Below are positions 47,840 through 59,500 of a DNA stretch of 64,000 nucleotides, one piece after another. Source of the DNA: Chimonanthus salicifolius (lineage: Eukaryota; Streptophyta; Magnoliopsida; Laurales; Calycanthaceae); NCBI GenBank assembly GCA_013350335.1, contig CM023541.1, positions 41,160,739 to 41,224,738 of the forward strand, written 5' to 3'. Positions within the stretch are counted from its first letter, which is position 1. Every line of letters starts with the position of its first letter. The position numbers and the translations under genes were made by a program. The notes below the pieces were generated by a model. It was not told where the DNA came from. It saw nothing but the letters and a program-made list of their open reading frames with translations, and ran no database searches.

Positions 47840-47918
47840 CCGTTAAGTTGGAGTGAAGCTATCCTGACTCCGTTCCATTTCTAACGGTCAGATCTATTGG
47901 ACTTTCACCTAACGGCCT
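47840..47918. promoter_or_regulatory. MSA/AACGG cluster upstream of the kinesin-5 gene
   Basis: Four AACGG cores in 80 bases. TCTAACGGTCA at 47880-47890 matches the MSA consensus YCYAACGGYYA at every position. CCTAACGGCCT at 47908-47918 matches at 10 of 11. Complementary CCGTT cores lie at 47840 and 47870. A further CCGTT core lies at 48905, about 40 bases before a TATA-like box. MSA elements bind three-repeat MYB factors and drive G2/M expression of plant mitotic genes, including kinesins. Regulation of this gene is inferred from position. Confidence 0.65.
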
Positions 47919-48942
47919 TCTAACGCAGTTAACTTGCGCCTCTCATGCTCGAACTTCATTTTGTTAGTGGTTTTCTTTATTTTTTTTAAAAGAATGTAAG
48001 AGATATTATTTTATTTTCTTTATTTTTTTACATAAGAGGATTATATCAGATTCTAAATAGTAATTAAAAAATACTAAACACAAGATATACAAATTCCAAA
48101 CACTTTAAAGTTTAAATCAAAGTTTTTTTTTCGATAACAAAGGTATTCCTTAGGTATTTATCTAATAATACTAATATCTCAAATCCCACACCGCCATTGC
48201 CCACACGGTCGGTCCAGATAAATCAGGTGATAGCACTAAGGTTTAAACCAAAGTTCGAACTCCAATAACTCAATGATCTCCTATCGCTTTTGCACCTTCG
48301 ATTTTTGTCAAGAAATCTGTAATGTTGTTCACGAATAGATGGACAAAAATCTGAATTCAAATATCGTGTATAAATAATAAGATTGATTCGAATATCAATA
48401 GTTTCATCAAAATCATGCATTGTTTTCATTTTGCCCCTCATTTTAACACAATAATCTAATATTTTTTTATTTTACTTTCTCTATTTTTCTAATTTACTGC
48501 AATAATAATACGCCCAAATCAATTCGTGTAAATAATATATACAAAGAAGATATGTATCTAAGTAGATGCGATTTTGATAATGATAATGAAAAATGTGCAT
48601 GTATTATATAAATAATATAATAAAAATTTAATTTGAATCCAAATCAAAATAAGAGTAGATTAAATGCAAGCAAATTAAAATATTACAACCAAGTTCCAAT
48701 GACATTTGAATTCAAATTTGAATCCCTATTCAAATGTAATCCAAATTCAACGTTTCCACTTAGTCCACACTCCACAAATAGATGACATTTGAAAGGAAAA
48801 TGTGACCTTCTAACTCTTCAAAATTTTTTAATAATTAAAGAAACAAGAGGGGCTAATATGTAATTTACAGAAAATTTCCGCACAAATGGCAGAGCGGCAT
48901 TTTACCGTTCCACAAATTTCTCATTTTTTTTTTTAAAAATCA

Positions 48943-48953
48943 AATAAATATAA
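48943..48953 (+). promoter_or_regulatory. TATA-like box of the kinesin-5 gene
   Basis: AATAAATATAA is followed about 25-35 bases later by a pyrimidine-rich start region (CTCTTGCTCTTC). It lies upstream of a CT-rich leader typical of plant 5' UTRs. No transcript evidence. Confidence 0.45.
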
Positions 48954-48974
48954 CCTCTGTCCTCTTGCTCTTCT

Positions 48975-50529
48975 AATTCAGATATTCAATCCGTTCAAGA
49001 TTCCAGACAGCTTCACCTCCTTCATATCTACATTTCCCATAAGCGAGAAATCTCTCTCATTTTCCATAGAAAGTGATTTCTCCTCTTTTCTCGGAAACAT
49101 CTTTTTTAAGTTTTAGACGATTTCAGCTCTAGCTCTTGCCGGCCGTCATTTCACTGTGTAAGTTGTTTTCAGGTTCCACTCTCTGTTTGGATCTTATTCA
49201 AAACTCTCTCTCTCTCTTGGATTTTTTTTTTCAGAAGATTTGAGTTCTCGATCTTGCAGGCTTATATTTGTCGGTAAGCTCTCCACAATTTTGTTTTTCT
49301 TTCCGAGATCGGAAATCCCACGGATTTTTTTTTCCTCGATCTTACTTTCGTGCACTCTCTACTTCCACTGCATCTTCTTCGATCTTTTCCTCGGCCATTT
49401 GTTTGGTTTTTTTTTTTATTCCGAGCTTCAATTCTTGAGCCGGCCGCCTTCTTTCTACTACATTTTGGTGATTTTCGTCGGACTTTGTGGATTTCCATCG
49501 ATGGTTCTGGAACTTTTGCTGACTCTCGATCTTTGTCAATTGTCGTCATTTTCTTCAATTTTTTTAGCAATTTCTTTGGATTTAATGATTTAGATGCTGG
49601 TTCTTGATTCTGCTTCTTCATGTTGTTCTCTTTGGCAGATGAGGTTTTTTTTTTCAATGATTTTGAAAATTTTGGTGATTCTCGATCTTTCTCAATTAGT
49701 GGAGCTTCCGTCAATCCTTAGCAGAATGCAGTAGAAAGAGCTTCGAATTTTGAGTTTGTTTGTCACTTATGAGGAGCTCCTGGATGATTATGGAGTGCTA
49801 CTGACATGTTATTGTACGGATTCTTTTACTGGATCCGAAGTGTTCGCGGAATTTTGGATGCTTCCCTTTTTTTATTAGTTCATTTTGGGGTTTTGACTCT
49901 TAGTGTATGGAATTTCTTTCCGAAAATTTCCTAAGAAATTGAACTCTATGTTGTGATTGTCGCTGAGGAAGTGCTTTTCTTCTCCCCTTTTAAATCCTCC
50001 ATCCCAAATGTAGAAAGCTTTTCAAGGAAATTGGGAGGGGTTCAGATCTCCTTTTTTTTGCTGTTGAGTTTGGGTTCCATGGTTTTTTGTTTTTATAAAA
50101 ATTAAAGGTTAATTCCTATGGTAGTTTTTCCCACAAAGTTTTCCTTGGAATGCACTCTACATTGGCGATTTTCCAATGAAAATGGTTTTTCTTTCCCACT
50201 TCCACGATGCAGAGATGCCGTATCATAAAAGTGTAGAGAAACTTCGAGTCTGTGAATTTGATATTTGATTTCCCCATGAAAGTGCTTGGTATTTTTTTCC
50301 CACACCTCCTCTATGGAGAACTGCTTTTCTACGAAATGGTAGGATTCTTCTTTTCAAGAGGAAACCACTTTCCTAGAAAAGTGTTCAGCAAATAAATGTA
50401 AAATGAACCCTCATATTTGGAGTTTGCTGAATTGTCATTTTTGGTACTTTTTTGGAGTCTGGGAGAGGATGATCATATAAGGATCGTAATTTTGCAGGAG
50501 GATTTGAAAAGTCTTGGAATTCTTCTATT
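48975..50529 (+). other. Probable 5' UTR with a leader intron, kinesin-5 gene
   Basis: The CT-rich leader runs from about 48975. CACTGT|GTAAGT at 49157/49158 is a strong donor. TTTTGCAG at 50490-50497 is a good acceptor just ahead of the start codon, leaving 50498-50529 as leader. The intervening 1.3 kb has T-rich, intron-like composition and no conserved frame. Leader introns are common in plant housekeeping and cell-cycle genes. The exact start site and donor are inference. Confidence 0.45.
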
Positions 50530-53500
50530 ATGGATTACTCACAGTCGAGGAAAGTTGGGATTGTCTCTATTTCACCTTCCCAGACCCCACGTTCAAGTGA
50601 TAAATCTGCACGAGATCGATCAGATGCAAATTCTAACAGTAAGCACGATAAAGACAAAGGAGTAAATGTACTGGTTCTTCTACGATGCAGGTGAGAATAG
50701 TGAACTTATGCCAATTCTGAGTGTCACTGATGAGTTCTCAATTGAATTTTATGTTATATTAACATGTGCCATGGAAATGGTATTAGGCCATTGAGTGAGG
50801 ATGAGATGAGAGTGAATACACCGGTTGTCATTTCCTGCAACGAGTACAGGCGTGAAGTGTCTGCAGTTCAGAACATTGCTAACAAGCAGATCGATAGAAC
50901 TTTTGCTTTTGATAAGGTCTGATGCATTCTTTCTTTTTCCTACTTTTAAATGCAATCCAAGGTAATCCAAGACAACTGAAGAGGCACTGCATTCCTGCTT
51001 CCTACAACCACATTGTCATTATCTGCAAGCTGGGTGGAAATCAAGGAGCAAAAGCCACGAATGGTCATACTTATCTTTGATTTCATCCCAAAATGCATGG
51101 CTGTCATGGCTTGATTCCATCCTTGGAGTTACCTGATACATGAGGCTTGCGGGTAATGAAAATTATGAAATCTCATAGAATTTCCAATTCCAAGGGATTT
51201 ATGAATTCCTATTTGAAAGTGTTAGTTTGAATTTAAAATTTGATTCACTTAAAATTGGATTCTTAGATTCCTGGTAATGATCGAAAGCTTACTGGACACA
51301 AAAAGATTCTTGCAGAAATTTGCCAAATTCTTGAAATATGAGAGTTTTGCCAGGTCCAGAATTTGGGAATTATAAATTATGATGGAATTTCCACTAAACC
51401 TGGCCTTTGGAATCAACATTTTTGTTTATTTTTGGATGCCATTAAAAATGTGGAACTTATGCAGCACAGGGTTCTTTTCATTAAAATTTATGTCCAGAAA
51501 GATTCAGGCAGGATTTTGAAATGTTTTGATATTGATTTTGGGTGGATAACGTGGGACTGTGGTATCCTGCAGGATGTGGGTCCTATATACTTTCTATCTC
51601 AGTTGTGATTTTGTATGCAACAGATCTTTCTATCCCAGTTGTGATTTTGTGTACAGGAGATTTAAACTATTCTCTAATTTTTATAGAATTTATTTTCGAA
51701 TAATCTCCTGTAGGTCTTTGGTCCAACATCCCAACAAAAGGATTTGTTCGATCAAGCCATCTCTCCAATTGTAAATGAAGTTCTTGAGGGCTACAACTGC
51801 ACCATTTTTGCCTATGGCCAAACAGGCACAGGGAAAACTTACACTATGGAAGGAGGGGGAAGGAAAACGAAGGTTTGTCTGCAATCTTTTAATATATCTA
51901 ATTGCAGTTCAAAAACTCCAAATGAAGTAAAACTCAGTCAAATCAAAATCCAACTATTCAAATTGGCTTGGGCTGACTCAGCTGAGTTTTATTTTTTTTT
52001 GAGTTTTTAAACTATGATCTAAATAGAAGTTCTTTTCATACAAGTTGGTATCTTATATTCGTATTTTGTTGTCTAAACTTTGGCAATTTAGCAGAATGGG
52101 GAATTTCCTAGTGATGCTGGTGTTATTCCAAGATCTGTTCGTCAGATTTTTGATATTCTTGAAGCTCAGAATGCTGAGTACAGTATGAAAGTTACATTTC
52201 TAGAATTGTATAATGAGGAAATAACGGACCTTTTGGCACAAGAGGAATGTTCAAAATTTATAGATGATAAATCAAAGAAGCCAATAGCCCTTATGGAAGA
52301 TGGAAAAGGAGGTGTTTTTGTTAGAGGCCTGGAAGAGGAGATAGTCACTTCTGCGAATGAAATTTACAAAATCTTGGACAAAGGGTCTTCCAAGAGGCGT
52401 ACTGCAGAGACTCTTCTTAATAAGCAAAGCAGTCGTTCACACTCAATATTTTCTATCACAATTCACATAAAGGAGTGCACCCCTGAAGGGGAAGAGATGA
52501 TCAAATGTGGAAAGCTTAATCTTGTTGATCTTGCTGGTTCTGAAAACATTTCACGTTCAGGTGCTAGAGAGGTATCCTATCACTTATTACATTTTTCATT
52601 TTGAAGATGATGTCCATTTTATATTGTAATTGTATGTTCTATTTTATCCCTCTTTAGAAATATGTTCTCACACAATACATTTAGAGGTATCTTCCCTTTT
52701 ATAGTTTCTTAAATAATGAATTTGGAGATATCTATCCACTTATTCTTCATCTTTTGAAGATAATATCCTATACTTTACACATTTCTAAATGTGTTAATAC
52801 ATTTATGATATGTATTTTCTCTTTTAACGTACTCTCTACATAATGGTATTTGAGTAGTATCAAAATGCATAGTTGGGTGGAGTTGTGATTTTCATATACT
52901 GGATGTAGCAAATCAATCTACGGAAACTATAGGCCGCAAACTGATGCCAATCCTAGTGCTTGACATTTGCTTTGGATTTGACTTAATCCAAACTTACAGG
53001 GCAGAGCAAGAGAAGCTGGAGAGATCAATAAAAGCTTGCTTACACTTGGTCGCGTTATTAATGCACTAGTAGAGCATTCTGGTCATATTCCATACAGGTA
53101 AATATCTCTAGTTCAGAAAAGGAATCAAAACTCATTGGTAACCAAATTGACAGTTTCAATAAATGACGAAACAAGTCACTCATTGTCACTCTTTCAAACT
53201 GAGCTATAACTAATTTGGAATATATTCACACTGATGGTTTTGATGTATAAGGCAAGCAGCAATCTAGAAGTTCTATTTTAAATGACAAGTTCATCACTTG
53301 ATTCTCCGTTAGCTTCTATAACAAATTTTAGACCAGATCTAAGATAGATGGCGTGGATTCCATGGTATGACAGGGATAGCAAATTAACAAGATTGCTAAG
53401 GGATTCCTTGGGAGGAAAAACAAAGACAGTGCATAATTGCCACGATATCACCTTCCATTCACTGTTTGGAAGAGACGCTCAGCACTCTTGACTATGCACA

Positions 53501-56500
53501 TCGTGCAAAAAATATTAAAAATAAGCCAGAGGTGAGCATTGAGATACACAACAACTTCTTTCGCTGTTATAGTTCAAATTGCTCCCATGTTCCCATGACT
53601 TCTTGCCATTTGCAGGTCAATCAGAAGATGATGAAGTCAGCTCTGATCAAGGATTTGTATTCTGAAATTGACCGTCTTAAACAAGGTCAATACATCTTTC
53701 TAATATTCCACTGCTTTTACTTTTGTTTGAGCATACGTTTGCCTATAGATTGATTGTCATTTCAACCAGTTGCTTACTGAAATTTAATTGTGAAGTTTAT
53801 TATTAGCTAATTAATGCAACTGATGTATAATTTGTTATCTACCCCTAACCAGAGGTGTATGCTGCTAGAGAGAAGAATGGGATCTATATTCCTCGGGATC
53901 GTTACCTTCATGAAGAAGCTGAGAAGAAGGTTAGGCTGTATGCATTAAATTACTTCATGATGTCTGTATTTTTTTTTTTTATTATTAAATGCAAACAGTA
54001 TTGGAGAGTATGTTAATGAATGAAAACATCTATTCATGCTTCAAATCACCCATCTTTGGCCAGGCCATGGCAGAGAAAATTGAGCGTATGGAACTGGAAT
54101 CTGAATCCAAGGACAAGGTATGCTGTTCAATTGTTCAATTCCCTGCTGGAATTTGTCCTTTTTTCCTAGAGGTTTGCTTATGTTGTTACATATTTAAATG
54201 TGCAATGTAGCAAGTTATTGGGTTACAAGAACTTTATGAGTCGCAGCAACTACTGACTGCTGATTTAAGTGATAAACTCGGAAAGACTCAGGTGAACTGT
54301 CATCAATTTGTATTGGATACTGATCTATACATTTAACCATGTAGTAATTCTTTACTTGGATAATAAATTAAACTTCTTCTTGTGAATTTGCTGCAGAAAA
54401 AACTAGAGGATACTGAACATGCATTAGGTGACCTAGAAGAAAGATACAGACAGGCCAATAACACTATTAAAGAAAAGGAATATCTGATCACTAACCTCCT
54501 CAGATCAGGTGGGCAAAACATATCTCTATTCTCTTTGGATGATTTAGCCTCCAAAGAGTCTTCCTTTGTGTGTATTTTGTACCTTGCCCTTTTGTCTTCA
54601 TTCCAAAGCATATGATGATCAAGACTGTTTGTTATAGTAGATTGGCTGATTTAGATTCTTACAATGTCCACAACATATAAATAGATGATAAAAGACAATG
54701 TGATGATTTGAGCATCACATGGTGGATGCTACTGGATAAATGCTTCTAGACTCATGGATTTGTTCCATGGATGGTGAGGCACTGAGAGCAAGTGTTGCTC
54801 ACACATAGATGATGGAAATAATGTAACATCTGGGATTCATTATAAGATAGAATTTTCCTGATTGCATTTGGATTCATTGAAAGTTCATTAAAAAAAGTAT
54901 AATCATCCACCAGCATAGTTGATCTTATCATCCTGATCATCCGAGCAGTGGCTGGTTTGTATAGCACCTGTTTTGCAAGCGAAGAATTAAAATGGATGGT
55001 CTAGATTGATGATTAGACTCTTCTAGAATAGAATACACACCTTCTATCTGTAGGTATTGAATAATTATTTTGATTTGTATCCTCTGATTGGTATACTTTT
55101 GCAAGATGGCCATGTGGGATGGTGCCATTGATGATGTATACTGCCTGAACAAAATTGGGTGCCATTGATGATATATACTGCCTGAACGATGTCCTAAATG
55201 AAATTGGGTGCACTATCATATATGATGCAACTAATGTAGTGGATCATTTCCTTAATTATTTGATACCATATTATGTTGAAACAGCTAATACTTCTGATAT
55301 TGTTTACTCGTATAGTATATAGTGTGAGTACATCTCAAGGTTCTTCCTTGATAGTGCTTGGGTTACATTTTATTTTTGGAAAGATAGTGCTTGGTTGAGA
55401 CTTTGTGTTGCTCTTTCAGAGAAAGCACTCATGGAGCGTGCATTTGAGCTTCGTTCAGAGCTAGAGAATGCTGCATCTGATGTATCTGGCTTGTTTGCTA
55501 AAATTGGTTGGTATCTGTGCCTTCTAGAAGTTTTGTTTTGAATAATTTCTTGCCCCACAGGTTGTGTACTGACACTGCTTACTTGCTGCATTCAGAGCGA
55601 AAAGATAAAATAGAAGATGGAAACAGAAGTCTTGTCCAGAATTTCCAGTCTCAATTAAATCAGCAGCTTGAGCTTTTGCATAAGACTGTTGCATCTTCTG
55701 TTATGCAACAGGAGTACCAACTGAAAGGAATGGAAGAAGATATGCATTCTTTTGTCTCTACAAAGGCTGAGGTAGACTTTGAATCTATGAAAACATTTTG
55801 ATGCCATTGCTATTGATAATCTGGCTAGCTAATTGAAATTGATAATTTTCTCCATAGGCTACTGAAGAACTCCGTGAAAAGGTAGGAAAGCTGAAAACCA
55901 TGTATGGTGCTGGAATTAGAGCTTTGGATGATTTAGCAGGTGAACTGGATGGGAATTCTCATTCAACTTTTGAAAATGTAAATTCAGAGATATCCGTGCA
56001 TTCATCTGCTCTTGAAGATGTAAGTTTTGCTTTGCTCCTGCTTCAAGTGGTGTCTTATTTTATTTTTCTTGCACTGACCTTTTCTTGAAACACAGCTTTT
56101 CAAAAGAATATGCTTGGAGGCTGATCTTATACTTAATGAACTTCAAAGTAGCCTTTCAACTCAGAAAGAGAAACTAGCTGCATACGCACAACAACAACGA
56201 GAGGTTAGATACTATGAATGAATTTTAACATCTGCCTATTTTTATTTTGGCTGCAGGGTATGTGTTTTGGAAGGTTATCTAATATGGATTGTTCCCTTGT
56301 ACCAGGGATATTTTAGAGCTGTGGAGACCACAAGATCCATTTCAAAAATTACTGTCAACTTCTTCAACACCTTAGATGTGCATGCCTCTAAATTGGGAAC
56401 AATTGTGGAAGAAACCCAAACTCTCCATGACCAGAAATTGTGTGAACTTGAAAAGAAATTTGAGGTTGTTCTTTTTTCCATTGCAAACCATTTGTTTAGT

Positions 56501-59500
56501 AGGAATAACATGATCCACCAATCCCTCCATTGACAATTATCATGTTGGATCTGCAGGAGTGTGCTGCTTTGAGGAAAGGCAACTATTACAAAAGGTGGCA
56601 GAGATGCTTGCAAGTTCGAGTTCTAGAAAGAAAAAACTGGTAAGCATCATCATCATCATCATCAGCAGTTCACCACCACCACCATTGGTGATCATAATTG
56701 TCTTTTGTGAGCCGACTACTCTTTTGATGCCTGCATTACTCGAACCTGTGACCTTTGTGGTTGTAACATTAATTCCAACCGTTCTTTTGATCAGTTTTTT
56801 TCATTTTTTATGTAAATCACATTCTTTGTTTTTTTAATGAACTCTTTCATTGGACCCTACACTTTTGCCCACTGATTTTGTTCTCTTACCATTTGGAATT
56901 CCTCTGATGCTTTGTTAAAATTCCGAGACAAAACCCAGTCAAGAGAATTGAAGAATCTAAAATATTTCATAATGAACAGTACTGCTATTGCATGTTCCAC
57001 TTTTACCCCTTGTGTACGGAACAAGTATAATATGCATTTAAAATAATAGTTAACTTAAAATGAATATTCTGGATCAGTTCTTCCTTGGGATCAGGGAATT
57101 CAACAATGGAAGTGGTTCTAAGTGGCTGATATTTGAGTGCTTCCAATTTATTAAAGTTGTCTTTCATTGTTGGGAAAGTCCTAGTGTGGTTATCATTTAG
57201 AGTCAATTAAAACCCTCCTTTATGATTGCCACTCAACCATAGTTGTCAATTTTGTTTCGGGGCTGTTTTGATTTTCTATCAGAATGGAACGGTTTTGCTA
57301 TTTCACTTGTGTAAAAATATTTATAAAAATTGTAGAGAATTAAGAAACTACAAATAGCACCATGTTGTTATCATTATTTTATAATTAATTTCTCAAATAA
57401 ATAAAAGATGACAAACATCGGGTTTTGAAAAATTATGTGTGGATGCTCATCTTGTGCTTTTTTAATTGAAAAAAGAAAAGTAAAATAACTTATTTTAAAA
57501 TTTCAAGAATTGACAGAGTAGATGTAGAAAAAGGGATAAATGAAAAAATAATAAAATAATCTTTGCTTTGTAGTCTCTCTCCACTACACTATAGGCTCTT
57601 GTCCACTTGGATCAATTTTTTTTTTTTTTTTATGACAAAAAAACTGAAACAGAGTCCACTTCGATCAGTTAGATTGCTAACTTTCTCTGATAGTGGATGC
57701 CTAATCCAAAAACTCCCCCTAGTGGCACATTGGCACCAACCCAAAGTGTCATATGTAATACCTCCAAATGGTCACCATTGACTTTACAAGATCCTAGCTA
57801 CTTACGAACATAAACCCCACTAGCATCTCATCTTTCAAAAAGGCAACAGTGTTGTCAGCCCCAATGCTCAATATCATAGTCAAGTTGTCTCAACAATCAA
57901 TCAAGTTCACCAACTATAATTATCACCAAGAAATATGAAACTTTCAACAAATCATAAAAGGACTTGAGCGCATAGTTATCAAATTTGTTTTGTCTTGGAA
58001 AAAGTGGTGTGGATGTTGCGTTCCACTATGTTATCGGAATGGAACACCCTCTCGAAATTTTTCGTTTGATATTCAGGTGTGTACAGACATATTTTTATCA
58101 TTGGTTGCGGCATTTCGATCAAAGATGAGGGAGAAGACAAGGAATTTCAATGGGAGAGGAGCGTTTGTTCCTCAATAATACCTTTACTTTTGATCTAAAA
58201 AGCAAGGGTATTGTCTCAATAATACCTTTACTTTTGATCTAAAAAGCAAGGGTATTGTCGCCCTTTCATAGTTTAATAGGTTTTTTTTGAAAAAAAAAAA
58301 GAGAGTTGTACTTCACATTAATAGATGAGAGAGGAGAGTTTGTATTATAGTTTTGTATGAAGTAGTGGTATTAATTTTTTTTGGAGTTTTACATGTTTTT
58401 AAAGGTCATAAAAGTTTGTGGATTAAAAATTATTCAAAGTGAACAAATTTTTTATGCTTTAAAAACATGGTTGGATTGATGCATTGTATGCATATTTGTT
58501 TATATATTGAACCAAAGATTGCTTACATATATTACTTATTAAATAATGAAGTGCGTTGCAAGGGGTAATATTACTGGTGGAAAAGTACTGTATTTGGATG
58601 TTATTAACCTTAGCATGAACACATTTAGGTGTAGATCCCTAAACAAAATTGATACCTTTGTTTTGCACTATCGTACTTGTAGTTTTAGATACACAAAGGT
58701 CAGGTTTTGAAGAGTATTAGATAATTAGATCTATGATTTCTGATCTTATGGGAATTTCTTGTTCTATTTGCAAATTATGCTAGTCTAAGCAATCATATTG
58801 AGATCAACTAAGGTAAAGATATGTATTTGGTTTTGCAATGCAGTACTTGTTTACGTGCAAAGTTTTCTATTCCACTTGATACATAGACAATTAGGTATAG
58901 GGCACTATTATTAACAAAAATAACAAAATTTTGAACTTAGAATATTGAGCCAAGCAGAACCAGTGTGATTAAACATAAAGTTTTCTCATCTTCAATTGTG
59001 GTTTTGTTGTTTAGGTTCAAGCAGCAGTCGATAGCCTTCGGGAGAGTGCTGCCACTAGAACTAATGACCTGCAGCAAGAAATGTCAACAGTACAAGTTTT
59101 CACCTCTTCTGTTAAAGACCAATGGACAGCTTACATGGAACAAACTGAGACCCATTATGGTAAGGATACTGCTGCAGTGGAAAGCGGGAAGCATAGTTTG
59201 GAAGAAGGTCTAAAGCATTGGTAAGGAAAACTTCTCTAATTTCTGAATTCAGTCTTTAACATTGGCCTAACCTGCATGGAATGGACACTCCCTTTTTATT
59301 CCCTTTCTGAGAGTGCAAATCTCATCCTCAGCAATTCAGTGTTGGGAAAAGTTCCAAATTCTGGTTTTTCCTCAAGATATATTCAGGAAAATCTTGTTGA
59401 ACAGAATCTTACTGGTTAAAAATCTTAGATGTTAACATGCTGTCTAAAGATAGATACATTGATAGCAAGATACTGCAGGTAAAATATCACGACTTCACAA

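Noticed and set aside
49262..49714. 150-codon Lys-rich minus-strand reading frame opposite the kinesin leader
   Set aside because: It is the complement of a T/C-rich 5' leader intron; low-complexity composition and no family resemblance.
53374..53531. Use of the CAG at 53427-53429 as an alternative splice acceptor to avoid the extra base
   Set aside because: It would delete the [18 protein letters not shown] part of the motor, which is invariant in kinesins, and would not keep the phase with exon 5.
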